From Candidatus Pacearchaeota archaeon (GTDB lineage: Archaea; Nanobdellota; Nanobdellia; Pacearchaeales; GW2011-AR1), in assembly GCA_016866975.1 (NCBI GenBank), contig VGKP01000005.1:1-47700 (forward strand): a DNA stretch of 47,700 nt, given 5' to 3'. The notes beneath the pieces were generated by a model. That model was not told where the DNA came from, made no database searches, and saw only the letters and a program-made list of their open reading frames with translations. Of the stretch, positions 24,440 through 32,712 are shown piece after piece. Within the stretch, counting starts at the first letter, position 1, and each line of letters begins with the position of its first letter. Made by a program: the position numbers and the translations under genes.

Positions 24440-25627
24440 ATGAGTAAAGAAGAATTAGAGACAATAAACGTAGGGATAGTAGGTCATATAGATCACGGCA
24501 AGACCACTATTTTATATAAACTATCTGGAAAATGGGCAGACACGCATTCAGAAGAGATGAAGAGAGGGATAACTCTTAAATTAGGATATGCAGATATAAC
24601 TATCTCAAAGGACAAAGATCAATATAATAAAGATGGAAAAGGTGTCCCTGTCCTCCACGTTTCATTTGTTGATAATCCTGGCCATGAGATGCTTATGGCA
24701 ACAATGCTCTCAGGAGCAGCTATGATAGATACCGCAATATTAGTAATTGCTGCTAATGAAGGTATCAAGCCACAGACAAGAGAACATTTGATAGCCTTAA
24801 AAGCAAAGAATGTAAAGAATCTCATAGTTGTACAGAACAAGATAGACCTCATACCTAAAGAAAAAACAATAGAGAACTACAAGGAGATCAAGGCACTCCT
24901 TAAAGGCAGATTTGACGATGCTCCGATTATCCCCATTTCAGCACAGCAGGAAGTTAACATAGATAAGATTTATCAGGCAATTGCAGAGCTTCCAATCCCT
25001 CCAAGAGACAAAACAGGAAACCCTCTCTTCCTCATCGCTAGAAGTTTTGATATCAATCGTCCTGGAACCTCTCCAAAAGACTTGCATGGAGCAGTGTTGG
25101 GAGGCACTTTGAAGAGAGGTTCATTGAAAGTAGGTGATGAGATAGAGATAAAGCCTGGAAGAGTTATAAAGGAAGCAAATCAGTATCATTATAAGACTAT
25201 GAACACAAAAGTAGTGAGGCTCTTCAAAGGTTCCAAAGAAGTTCAGGAACTGACTCCAGGGGGCAGTATGTCTATAGAGACAGGACTTGACATGGCCTTA
25301 GGAAAAGGAGATGCGTTTGCAGGCTGCATCGCTTCCATATCAAAGACACTTCCCGAGATAACAAACTCTGTAAGGGTATCTTTCTCACTCTTCAATGAGA
25401 GCTTCACCTCATCTGGAACTGTCAAGATAGATCCTCTTAAGCCTTCAGAGACAATACTATTAAGCATCAATACATCAAAGACACTTGCAATTGTGAAGAA
25501 AATGAACAAGAATGAGGCAGAGCTTGTATTGAAGACACCAATCGTGCCCTTCAAAGGAGACACGGTGGCAATCGCCCGCAATTTCAACACACATTGGAGA
25601 CTTATTGGCTCAGGCAATATTGTCTAA
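24440..25627 (+). CDS. eif2g: Translation initiation factor 2 subunit gamma
   Basis: The GTPase subunit of aIF2, which brings initiator Met-tRNA to the small ribosomal subunit. The 395-residue protein has G1 GHIDHGKTT (15-23), the G2 region MKRGITLKLGYAD, G3 DNPGHE, G4 QNKID and G5 ISAQQEVN, followed by domains II and III (RSFDINRPGTSP, GGTLKRGSLKVGDEIEIKPG). The zinc knuckle present in many archaeal gamma subunits is not evident: the stretch between G2 and G3 lacks the two CxxC pairs. The promoter CTTCTTAAAA is 26-28 bases upstream. Confidence 0.97.
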   Translation: MSKEELETINVGIVGHIDHGKTTILYKLSGKWADTHSEEMKRGITLKLGYADITISKDKDQYNKDGKGVPVLHVSFVDNPGHEMLMATMLSGAAMIDTAILVIAANEGIKPQTREHLIALKAKNVKNLIVVQNKIDLIPKEKTIENYKEIKALLKGRFDDAPIIPISAQQEVNIDKIYQAIAELPIPPRDKTGNPLFLIARSFDINRPGTSPKDLHGAVLGGTLKRGSLKVGDEIEIKPGRVIKEANQYHYKTMNTKVVRLFKGSKEVQELTPGGSMSIETGLDMALGKGDAFAGCIASISKTLPEITNSVRVSFSLFNESFTSSGTVKIDPLKPSETILLSINTSKTLAIVKKMNKNEAELVLKTPIVPFKGDTVAIARNFNTHWRLIGSGNIV

Positions 25628-25668
25628 TTGTCCTCCATTAAATTTATCTGCACAATTCAACCAAAAGA

Positions 25669-25702
25669 TTTAAATAGTTCTATTATATAACATATGTTAT
25701 AT
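25669..25702 (+). promoter_or_regulatory. TATA box and 18-base palindromic operator of the HTH-MNT gene
   Basis: TTTAAATA at 25669-25676 is the TATA box. Downstream, ATATAACATATGTTATAT (25685-25702) is a perfect 18-base palindrome covering about -16 to +2 and overlapping the ATG. A dimer of the HTH domain of the adjacent gene binding here would block transcription initiation and leaderless translation entry. Confidence 0.7.
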
Positions 25703-26285
25703 GGAGAAACCGCAGAGTGTCAAAGAATATCGTATGTTATCCATAGCAACCGCCCCTCAAAAAGTGATGGAAGTAATTTTTAAATATCCTGATAAAGAGT
25801 TTAGTCTCAGTGATTTAGCAAAAGAAGCGGGTGTTGCAAAACCCAATATGAGTGAAATACTTGCACAGTTACAGAGCAAGAATCTCGTTCAAATAGAAAA
25901 ACTTAGTAAAATTTGGAGGATAAGGGCAAATAGAACAAATCAGGAATATATTCGAAACAAGATAATTTACAATCTCAACTTTATCTATCAAAGCGGGCTT
26001 ATTGAATTTCTTGTCAAAGCATATGGTAATCCAAAAGCGATAGTTCTTTTCGGTAGTTTTAGAAAAGGAGAAGACCTCTCAACTTCAGATATTGACATCG
26101 CAATTGAAGATAGTTTTGCTTCAGAATATAATGCTGTATATCTTGGAGCTCTCACAGAGTATGAGAAGTCAATTGGAAGAAGAATCCAAATTCATGAATT
26201 CAATCGTAAAACCATAGAGATTCATGTTTTTAATAATATTGCAAATGGTATAGTCCTTCATGGATTTCTCGAAGTAAAAAAATGA
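25701..26285 (+). CDS. HTH-MNT nucleotidyltransferase antitoxin (MntA-like)
   Basis: A 194-residue fusion. Residues 10-78 are a winged helix (VIFKYPDKEFSLSDLAKEAG, KPNMSEILAQLQSKNLVQI). Residues 100-194 are a minimal nucleotidyltransferase: IVLFGSFRKGEDLSTSDIDI has the GSF...DxD motif (Gly117-Phe119 region and Asp130/Asp132) that binds Mg-ATP. MNT antitoxins of the HEPN/MNT (type VII) systems AMPylate a tyrosine of the HEPN toxin. The HEPN gene follows with a 4-base ATGA overlap. The fused HTH plus the palindromic operator over its start suggests autoregulation, which stand-alone MntA proteins lack. Confidence 0.88.
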   Translation: MEKPQSVKEYRMLSIATAPQKVMEVIFKYPDKEFSLSDLAKEAGVAKPNMSEILAQLQSKNLVQIEKLSKIWRIRANRTNQEYIRNKIIYNLNFIYQSGLIEFLVKAYGNPKAIVLFGSFRKGEDLSTSDIDIAIEDSFASEYNAVYLGALTEYEKSIGRRIQIHEFNRKTIEIHVFNNIANGIVLHGFLEVKK

Positions 26286-26725
26286 AAGAAGAGAAAATAA
26301 ATCAATTCATAAAAGAAAAAAAGCTAATAAAAAAAAGTCCAGATATAGAAAGAGTAAGGTCTTTGATAATAAGTGCTAAAGAAACAATGGACACCCAGCT
26401 ACAAGTTCCGCTCACAGAGAAAAGTGCCACTTCAATATTTAGAGAGACTTATGAATCTCTGCGCCAGCTTGGCGATGCTCTCTGGTGGCAGATAGGATAT
26501 GAAACACAAACGCATGATGCAAGTATCGAATCCATCAAAGAAGCAGAATTTCTGACAAGTGAACAAAAAGTTAAAACATCTTCATTAGATAGATTTAGAA
26601 CTATTCGTCATGATGCAAATTATAGGGGCTTCAAAGTTTCCGTGGCACAAGCACAAGAAATCATAGAATTCTGGAAGTTTGTAGGAAAGTCGATTCTTTC
26701 AGGCATTGAGCACTCGATAAAATAG
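26282..26725 (+). CDS. HEPN-domain toxin (HepT-like)
   Basis: A 147-residue all-helical protein. The segment RFRTIRHDANY (104-114) fits the HEPN RNase motif Rx4-6H (Arg104, His110), and Tyr114 could be the AMPylated tyrosine corresponding to the HxY residue in HepT. HEPN toxins cleave tRNA or mRNA as dimers. It starts inside the antitoxin gene (ATGA) and has no promoter of its own. HDANY rather than H-x-Y gives a wider spacing, so the modification site is uncertain. Confidence 0.8.
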   Translation: MKEEKINQFIKEKKLIKKSPDIERVRSLIISAKETMDTQLQVPLTEKSATSIFRETYESLRQLGDALWWQIGYETQTHDASIESIKEAEFLTSEQKVKTSSLDRFRTIRHDANYRGFKVSVAQAQEIIEFWKFVGKSILSGIEHSIK

Positions 26726-26802
26726 GTATTTATTTAGAACGCTTCGAAACATAAAGCCCGAATCAGAGAAAAGTTTATAAAGACCTCTCTACTAAGCCCA
26801 TT

Positions 26803-27618
26803 ATGAAAAGAAGTGGTAAGATTTTTGCATTATTGCTCCTCTCATTAGTTCTCGTCTCATTTATTAGCATTTCTTTGGTTGTAGCCGAAGACGAAGTTGC
26901 AGATGCCGCAAGATCAGCTGTGGCAAGTGGCGCAAGCGAGGCAACAACAGTAGGTGAAAGAATGTTCGGACCACTAGCAGCATTATTTAAAGGCGGAGCA
27001 ATGAGTGAAAGCACTCAACTTCTCATTACCAAACTTTTGCTCATCTTCCTAGTAGTCATAGTCGTATACGCAGTAGCCGGCTTTTTGCCTTTCTTCCCTG
27101 ATAACCAACCAGGACTAAAGTGGGCATTTTCAATAGTTATAGGCATTTTAGCATTCATATTCGTAAAGCCTGCTGAGATAAAAGTACTGCTCACAACATA
27201 CCAAGCATTGGGAATTGCAGTTACCACAATAATTCCCCTTATAATAATTTTAACTTTAACGTATAAATTAAGCGAAAAAGCTCCAGGTGTTGCGTCAATT
27301 GCAAATAAAGTAATCTTGATTATCTTTCTAGGATATTTATTTGTCCAATGGGGTGCAATGACTGCCCAGCCTATAAAACCAAACGAAGATGTTCCTGCCC
27401 TTCTTTGGCTCTATCCGATAACGGCTCTTATAACTTTAGTCTGGCTCCTTGCAGAAAAATGGATTGAAAGAAGAATGAGAAAAGCAGAAAGGGGAGCTGA
27501 GCAAGAAAGAGCAGAAGAAACAATAGATGATGCTGTTGGTGGAGCAAGAGACCTTGCGAAAGTACATAAAGAATTATCCAAAACAAGAACAAAGAAATTT
27601 TCTAAATCGTACAGTTAA
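26803..27618 (+). CDS. Secreted-type multi-pass membrane protein 1
   Basis: A 271-residue protein with a signal peptide (KIFALLLLSLVLVSFISISL then VVAEDEV), a short Ala-rich ectodomain and about five TM helices (roughly 75-97, 107-125, 135-155, 163-185, 197-215), ending in a highly charged, cytosolic coiled-coil tail (RRMRKAERGAEQERAEETID). No known domain. Architecture (signal, ectodomain, helix bundle, charged tail) is shared with the next two genes. The promoter TTTATAAA is 28 bases upstream. It may form a membrane complex with its neighbours; function unknown. Confidence 0.68.
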   Translation: MKRSGKIFALLLLSLVLVSFISISLVVAEDEVADAARSAVASGASEATTVGERMFGPLAALFKGGAMSESTQLLITKLLLIFLVVIVVYAVAGFLPFFPDNQPGLKWAFSIVIGILAFIFVKPAEIKVLLTTYQALGIAVTTIIPLIIILTLTYKLSEKAPGVASIANKVILIIFLGYLFVQWGAMTAQPIKPNEDVPALLWLYPITALITLVWLLAEKWIERRMRKAERGAEQERAEETIDDAVGGARDLAKVHKELSKTRTKKFSKSYS

Positions 27619-27656
27619 CCCCATATCTTTTTAAAATCCTCTTTCCTAATAGCCTT

Positions 27657-28307
27657 ATGAAAAGTCAAGTGAAAACATTAATTATTCTATTCTTCTTAAT
27701 TTCTATATTACTCCCTCTGACACATGCCGAAACAACTCCTGGTGAAGCAGTAAAACAGCAAATTGGATTCAATCCTGAAGATACACCTACCAATCCTCAA
27801 GACATAAGAGATAAGTACCTACCACAAGAATGGTCTGAAATATTATCGAAGAACAAGTTCATAGGTCCAGTACATAACACATTTGTCGCCAACCCTTTAA
27901 TATTCAGGATAGTTTTTGGCGACCCTTATTCACTTTCTCTTGTTTTTCTAATCATAATTATATTATGGGTCTTTATAGGGGTCAAATCAGGACAGCTTTT
28001 TGAGGCTTCAGGCATCCTGAAAGGCGCTCCCTCTATAATCGCAGGTTTTGTATTCTCTATCCTCTTAGCTCAAACAACTATAATCAGAAACATCTCAAAG
28101 ATAACTCTTGATCTTGTATTCAAGGCAGAAAATTGGGCTTTGCAACTTATCATAGCACTTCTATTCTTCGTGGTCCTGTTTATAATCTCTTATATAATGT
28201 CAATATCCGAGAAAGCACTAAAGGAAAGAAGAAAAGCAAAAAAAGAACAGAAATTAGATGAGAAAACAGAAGAAATAGAGGCCCTAGAGAAAGGTCTTAA
28301 GAATTAA
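27657..28307 (+). CDS. Secreted-type multi-pass membrane protein 2
   Basis: A 216-residue protein with a signal peptide (LIILFFLISILLPLTHAE), a roughly 70-residue ectodomain containing KYLPQEWSEILSKNKF, three TM helices (about 92-110, 121-140, 158-182), and a lysine/glutamate-rich cytosolic tail (KERRKAKKEQKLDEKTEEIE). Same plan as the flanking genes. Its own TATA-like box (CTTTTTAAAAT) is 28 bases upstream. Its stop codon abuts that of the convergent gene 28308-28952. No recognised family. Confidence 0.68.
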   Translation: MKSQVKTLIILFFLISILLPLTHAETTPGEAVKQQIGFNPEDTPTNPQDIRDKYLPQEWSEILSKNKFIGPVHNTFVANPLIFRIVFGDPYSLSLVFLIIIILWVFIGVKSGQLFEASGILKGAPSIIAGFVFSILLAQTTIIRNISKITLDLVFKAENWALQLIIALLFFVVLFIISYIMSISEKALKERRKAKKEQKLDEKTEEIEALEKGLKN

Positions 28308-28952
28308 TTATGAAGTTTCACTTAATTTCCTTACACCTTTACTCAAAACTTCTGCACTCTTTACTCCTCGGGCAATAGTCTCTCCAGTGTTTTCCATTTC
28401 AGCTTTCTTCTTAGCTCTTGACATCATCTTTGAGAGTTTGGATAGTGCAAAGAACAGTATAAGTATAAAGACAACACTTAATAGAAGCTGGAATAACGAA
28501 CTCCCTCTCATAACACCTAGCGTCTCTCCAAACCTGAAGAAGAAATATGCTGACTCTCTGAATCCTCCAGAAATAGCGACTATCATTGTAATTACCACAC
28601 CTCCAACCCAAGATTGCCAACCTTCTCCAAAGAAAGGCGTAAATTTAAGGACTTGATGAACAATCAGGAAAAAGACTATCCAAAGGCAAAGTAAAACTAT
28701 AAGAAATCTTAATTCTATAGCTTTACTTATCCCAAATAAGGACGCAATAAACTCAAAACCCGAAGGAATCTCAACATTCCCTTCCAGCACTTTATTTACC
28801 TGGTCTCCAGCACCCTCAATCCCTTGTGTGTTTTCCTGAACTTTTTCTCCAGTCTTTTTTACATCTGAAACTACGCTGCTTTCTTCAGCAATTACACTAG
28901 AAACTAAAGATATAATGAGAATAAGCAATAATAACACAAATCCCTTTTTCAT
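28308..28952 (-). CDS. Secreted-type multi-pass membrane protein 3
   Basis: A 214-residue protein with a signal peptide (GFVLLLLILIISLVSSVIA), a Glu/Gln/Val-rich ectodomain with heptad character (about 22-65), three or four TM helices (about 80-103, 112-131, 150-176) and a basic cytosolic tail. The segment FTPFFGEGWQSW parallels FLPFFPDNQPGLKW of the protein at 26803, suggesting distant paralogy. The CATATAAAG box lies 26 bases upstream. Ends flush against the preceding plus-strand gene. Function unknown. Confidence 0.68.
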   Translation of the reverse strand: MKKGFVLLLLILIISLVSSVIAEESSVVSDVKKTGEKVQENTQGIEGAGDQVNKVLEGNVEIPSGFEFIASLFGISKAIELRFLIVLLCLWIVFFLIVHQVLKFTPFFGEGWQSWVGGVVITMIVAISGGFRESAYFFFRFGETLGVMRGSSLFQLLLSVVFILILFFALSKLSKMMSRAKKKAEMENTGETIARGVKSAEVLSKGVRKLSETS

Positions 28953-29016
28953 TAAAACATATGACTAAAACACTTTATATGTTTTGCTAATGAGAAACTT
29001 TGTCAACTGTATTTGT

Positions 29017-29613
29017 TTACTCAAAGGGACTAGCAGAGTCTGTAGAATCAATCTTGCCATATCTTTGCAAGAAACCATCCAATGTACTATATCTTCCTGC
29101 CTGATCCTTTCTAAGCTGTTGAGCGACATATTCTCTCACTTTATTCATGTATACTGAACCTCTATCTAAGAATTCCTTTCCTTTCTTACCGTATAAGGTA
29201 TTTGTATCCATATTTCCGTAAAAGAATTCTGTCCTATCATTTAAGAATGTTCTCTTCTTCACAACCTCAAGTGACTCTATCTTTGCAGGATCCCTGTTTG
29301 TACTAGAAACCTCCCAGTTTAGTGGAGTTTGACCTTCTGTATCTTTAAAAATATATATTTCATCCCCTCTTTCAACTTCAAGGACATTTCCGTTATTGTG
29401 CTCAGTATATCTTATATTCTGCCCTTGAAAATTCCCCCTATATGATACATCAGAAACAATACCCCTAGAGCCATTATTATTCAGCGTATTTTTGAACTTG
29501 AATGCGCCAATAGTCAATAGAGGAATTGCAAATACAGTAGCTAAATGAGGCAGGTATGGCTTTACCGATCCCACTATTTTACGTATTCTTTCAACAATAT
29601 TGTTTTCTGTCAT
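29017..29613 (-). CDS. Hypothetical protein with one membrane anchor
   Basis: A 198-residue protein: short cytosolic N-terminus (MTENNIVERIRKIVGSVK), one hydrophobic segment (about 20-37), then a soluble region with beta-rich character (GIVSDVSYRGNFQGQNIRYT, GDEIYIFKDTEG). This could be an extracytoplasmic small domain. A GATTTAAATAG box is 26 bases upstream; GGAGG also lies about eight bases before the ATG, giving a possible SD if the leader is retained. Unrecognised. Confidence 0.62.
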   Translation of the reverse strand: MTENNIVERIRKIVGSVKPYLPHLATVFAIPLLTIGAFKFKNTLNNNGSRGIVSDVSYRGNFQGQNIRYTEHNNGNVLEVERGDEIYIFKDTEGQTPLNWEVSSTNRDPAKIESLEVVKKRTFLNDRTEFFYGNMDTNTLYGKKGKEFLDRGSVYMNKVREYVAQQLRKDQAGRYSTLDGFLQRYGKIDSTDSASPFE

Positions 29614-29747
29614 TCTACTATCCTCCAGCTCGTCTATTTAAATCTTTCTATTGTTATCACTAAATAGAAATTACATAAATAAAGAGTTTGCAAGATTAGA
29701 GCATCATCTTGCAAAAGACTTAAATAATCTCAATAAAAAATAGAAAC

Positions 29748-30047
29748 ATGAACAGATTTTTTAAATCAGGACTTATAACTGCCTTAGGCTTGACCGGAAT
29801 ATATCTTATACACGAGAATATAGACAATCTCCCTGCAAAGATCATATTGGAAGCACCTTTGGTATTGACTTCTCTATCTCTTGCATACAAGGCACTTGTA
29901 AAAAAGCAAGACGATGAAAACTCTGTAAAACAACATCAATACAGAAACTTTCTGCTAGGCAATTCAGGTAATGGTCTTTATAAAAATGCCGGGAGAATCT
30001 ATCGCGATTCAAAAGAATCTCAGATGCCTGAAAGAAAAAGCACTTAG
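29748..30047 (+). CDS. Small two-helix membrane protein a
   Basis: A 99-residue protein with two TM helices (about 6-22 and 32-50) joined by the loop HENIDNLPAK, followed by a hydrophilic tail (KKQDDENSVKQHQYRNF). It has the same plan as the next gene: TM, short loop with a LP motif, TM, Lys, polar tail. The CTTAAATAA box 26 bases upstream supports the start. No family recognised. Confidence 0.58.
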   Translation: MNRFFKSGLITALGLTGIYLIHENIDNLPAKIILEAPLVLTSLSLAYKALVKKQDDENSVKQHQYRNFLLGNSGNGLYKNAGRIYRDSKESQMPERKST

Positions 30048-30081
30048 GAAAACTTAAATAGGACAAGATATCTGAGAGATT

Positions 30082-30438
30082 ATGGGTAAAGTCGCTGCAG
30101 GTTTGGTTGGGATATTAGCAATTGGGACAGGAGCAGTCATTGGATTTAATGAAAAGCTCCCTAATGAGTTGAGGATAGGTGGTGCAGCTGCGATGGCATT
30201 TGTAGGAATTTATGGAGCAAGTGTAGCTTCTCGAAAAGACTATTCTAATAGAAATTTACAAAGAACAAGTACAACAAACCAACAACCTCCAATTACAAAT
30301 AATCATACACATTACAATGACAATCGCCATTACGAGGATAACAGACAAGTACATATCCATTACAATTTTAACCCGCAAACTCCACAACCAAACCAGAATG
30401 TAAATTCTCCTCAGAATCAACCTCGATTAAATCCTTAA
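30082..30438 (+). CDS. Small two-helix membrane protein b with His/Asn/Gln-rich tail
   Basis: A 118-residue protein with two TM helices (about 3-20 and 31-49; loop NEKLPNELR) and a 65-residue low-complexity tail rich in Asn, Gln, His, Tyr and Pro (NNHTHYNDNRHYEDNRQVH and NPQTPQPNQNVNSPQNQP). The histidine-bearing part might bind metal; the Asn/Gln composition is prion-like. The core parallels the preceding gene, so the two may be paralogues. A TTAAATAGG box is 26 bases upstream. Confidence 0.6.
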   Translation: MGKVAAGLVGILAIGTGAVIGFNEKLPNELRIGGAAAMAFVGIYGASVASRKDYSNRNLQRTSTTNQQPPITNNHTHYNDNRHYEDNRQVHIHYNFNPQTPQPNQNVNSPQNQPRLNP

Positions 30439-30477
30439 AATGTGAAACTATTTATACCAGATTAAATTCTTTTCTAC

Positions 30478-31215
30478 ATGGGGGTAAAAGTGGAAATTAA
30501 AGTACCTGGAAAAGGTATACATCGAATTGAATGCAATGAAGATCCACGTCTCACTGCCAAACTTGTCTACCTTTATCGCACTCTGGATTGGCTTAAGAAT
30601 TTTAAACATGCAAAGTTCGATGCAAATCCATTAGTGGGTGCATATAAAGCACATATGCCTTGGGTTCAAAGAGAACCTGGGAAAATGCCTCTCTATGCAG
30701 GATTTGCCGATAAGATTGAGGGAAAAGAAGTTGTAGTGCTTAGTGACTCTCTCTCTGAAGATGAATCGATAGGTATACTCATGCATGAGATTATTCATAA
30801 AACAAATCCCCATGCAAGCGAGTCCGAGGTACAGGCAAAAAATATTCTTTACTTAGAAAAAATCGCTCAAAACTATCATTTTATCACTGATTCTCGTAAT
30901 CATCAAAACTTTACCAGAGAAGGAGTTTCTCCACATACTATCCCCAGACATACGTTTCAAAGAGCATACGAGAACCAAAAATCAGCTCATATCTATGGAG
31001 TCAATGAAGAAAATTATAAAAGACTTGCAAAAGGAAATCTGGAGCGCCTTTTTACTATCATTTCTCTTGTTTTGCTTTCAGTCTCTTTCCTTACAAGTTC
31101 AAGCATAATCTCCGGTGCAACCATTCTTGAAGATACATCTCTTCCTTATTCAACAATCAGTGCTCTTTGTTTTATAGGAGGAGTGATTACTTTATTAATG
31201 AGTAAGCGTAACTAA
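30478..31215 (+). CDS. Membrane-anchored HExxH metallopeptidase
   Basis: A 245-residue protein. The N-terminal 185 residues are soluble with the zinc motif GILMHEIIHKTNPHASESEVQAK (motif quoted in parts: HEIIH, then a downstream ESEV glutamate that could be the third ligand, gluzincin-like). Two TM helices follow (about 192-214, 224-241). No signal peptide, so the catalytic part should face the cytosol. CTATTTATACC lies 26 bases upstream. Its last four bases overlap the convergent FEN1 gene. Substrate unknown; it sits in a cluster of small membrane proteins that it might process. Confidence 0.7.
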   Translation: MGVKVEIKVPGKGIHRIECNEDPRLTAKLVYLYRTLDWLKNFKHAKFDANPLVGAYKAHMPWVQREPGKMPLYAGFADKIEGKEVVVLSDSLSEDESIGILMHEIIHKTNPHASESEVQAKNILYLEKIAQNYHFITDSRNHQNFTREGVSPHTIPRHTFQRAYENQKSAHIYGVNEENYKRLAKGNLERLFTIISLVLLSVSFLTSSSIISGATILEDTSLPYSTISALCFIGGVITLLMSKRN

Positions 31216-32219
31216 AACAACTTCTTTTGCGCCTGCTCTTTCTTTAATTCATTGAACTTGGCAAGATGACTATCAACTCTCTCAGATGAGAACTCATGCC
31301 TTCCCACAAGTATTTCCTTGACCTTGCCTTCATTCATGACTGGCATCTTAACAAGTTCTCTTGAGACATTTGGCTTCTTGAATATCTCAAAAACCTCCTG
31401 CCAATTGAAATCAAGCCTCTCTTCTATCGCCCTGAAAATATGTACAGGATATTTTTTTTCCTTGACAAGGGCAAGAGCTTTCTTTGGCCCTATTCCTCTG
31501 ACTCCTCCGGGATTGAAGTCCGTCCCAACAAGAATTGCCAAGCAAATAAGCTGGTCAGAATCTATTCCTAGCTCATTAAGTACTTTATCATACTCTATCA
31601 TCTCAGGAGCAATATACACAAATCCTCCAGGCGTCTTTCTCTTCCTCGCCAATGTAAGATTTTGTATCAATCTGGTCCCTCCCACTGCAAGTGCATCATA
31701 ATCCTGGCTTCCTACTGCATATGCCTGCCCATTCTTGACTAACTCAGCACATTGCATCTCTCCTTCTCCAGGGGCCTGCACGACAGCAATCCCAAGAGCA
31801 TTCAGGAGTTCCTTGCTCTCCTCTATCATCCCTTCATCAAGTCTTATGAATCCTCTTGAATACTTTGACATGCCTTCTATATCTTCCTCATCCTTAGCTT
31901 CCTCATATCTTTCCTTGGCCAGGTCCTTGGCTTCCTGCCTCAGAGCATGAGTCTTCCCTTTCAATTTATGATACTCTCCATCAAAGACGTATACCAGTTT
32001 TATTCCTTCAAGAAGCAAAGATACATTTCTGTAAAACAATCCAGAAAGATGAGAAGTGACTCTTTTCTGGGAATCCATCAAAGGTGTTCCATCGGGCTGT
32101 CGTATAGAACTCAAGAATTGGTATATTGCATTAAATGCATCTATCGCAATGACCTTGCCCTTCAAGTCTTCAAACTTGACCTCTTTCCTTGGAACTATAT
32201 CTCCTATCTGCAGACCCAT
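31212..32219 (-). CDS. fen: Flap endonuclease 1
   Basis: A 335-residue structure-specific nuclease that removes 5' flaps during Okazaki-fragment maturation and repair. The N domain has VIAIDAFNAIYQFLS and VYVFDGEYHKLK, the I domain has GEGEMQCAELVK and GSQDYDALAVGG, then the helix-hairpin-helix GTDFNPGGVRGIGPKKALALV (in parts). The C-terminus AQKKLF is a PCNA-interacting (PIP) box and matches the PolB tail. CTTATTTAAT lies 26 bases upstream, with a perfect 16-base palindrome directly before the ATG. Lies just upstream of polB but on the opposite strand. Confidence 0.97.
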   Translation of the reverse strand: MGLQIGDIVPRKEVKFEDLKGKVIAIDAFNAIYQFLSSIRQPDGTPLMDSQKRVTSHLSGLFYRNVSLLLEGIKLVYVFDGEYHKLKGKTHALRQEAKDLAKERYEEAKDEEDIEGMSKYSRGFIRLDEGMIEESKELLNALGIAVVQAPGEGEMQCAELVKNGQAYAVGSQDYDALAVGGTRLIQNLTLARKRKTPGGFVYIAPEMIEYDKVLNELGIDSDQLICLAILVGTDFNPGGVRGIGPKKALALVKEKKYPVHIFRAIEERLDFNWQEVFEIFKKPNVSRELVKMPVMNEGKVKEILVGRHEFSSERVDSHLAKFNELKKEQAQKKLF

Positions 32220-32235
32220 AGAGAATATATTCTCT
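32220..32235. promoter_or_regulatory. 16-base palindrome abutting the FEN1 start
   Basis: AGAGAATATATTCTCT is perfectly palindromic and occupies -1 to -16 before the FEN1 ATG, between its TATA box and the start. It could be an operator that blocks initiation, or a hairpin if a leader is transcribed. Confidence 0.5.
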
Positions 32236-32272
32236 TGCCAATTAAATAAGTATCTATGATGTGGATTTAGAA

Positions 32273-32620
32273 TTAATTAAAGGTAATCCTGCATTTTTGA
32301 GGGTCAAAATTTAAAGAAATACCAAGGTATCTATCTTGAAATACTTTTTCTAAACCTTTCACATATTCAGCTACAGATTCTTTTTGCTCTTGATCAGTTA
32401 AGGCCTCATCATCGGTACTCTGATAAGCTTTATAAAGAGCAAATATTTTTCCCATCGTAGAAAATTCTGCGGTAAACTCGTAACGATGGTCTCCGCGCCG
32501 GCCTACATCTTGAAAAGAAACATCGATGCGTGATGTATACAAGTAACTAGAATTAGGAAATTCCCTGGCAATTGTTTTAACGTAGGATTCTGGAGTATCA
32601 CAACTTTTTAGAGAGCCCAT
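32273..32620 (-). CDS. Small hypothetical protein
   Basis: A 115-residue soluble protein, MGSLKSCDTPESYVKTIAR onward, containing YTSRIDVSFQDVGRRGDHRY and an acidic helical region (DDEALTDQEQKESVAEYV). Not recognised. The frame is open to 32659, but the TATA-like TATTTTATAG at about 32641-32650 lies inside that extension and 26 bases from the ATG at 32620, so I take the shorter start. It is divergent from polB, with about 90 bases between. Confidence 0.58.
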   Translation of the reverse strand: MGSLKSCDTPESYVKTIAREFPNSSYLYTSRIDVSFQDVGRRGDHRYEFTAEFSTMGKIFALYKAYQSTDDEALTDQEQKESVAEYVKGLEKVFQDRYLGISLNFDPQKCRITFN

Positions 32621-32712
32621 ATAGAAAAAAAGTAATTTCACTATAAAATAGTACGTCACCCCTAAACGGTAATACTAGTAGTTCTTATAAACCTCTCATT
32701 CCTTCAAAAAGC

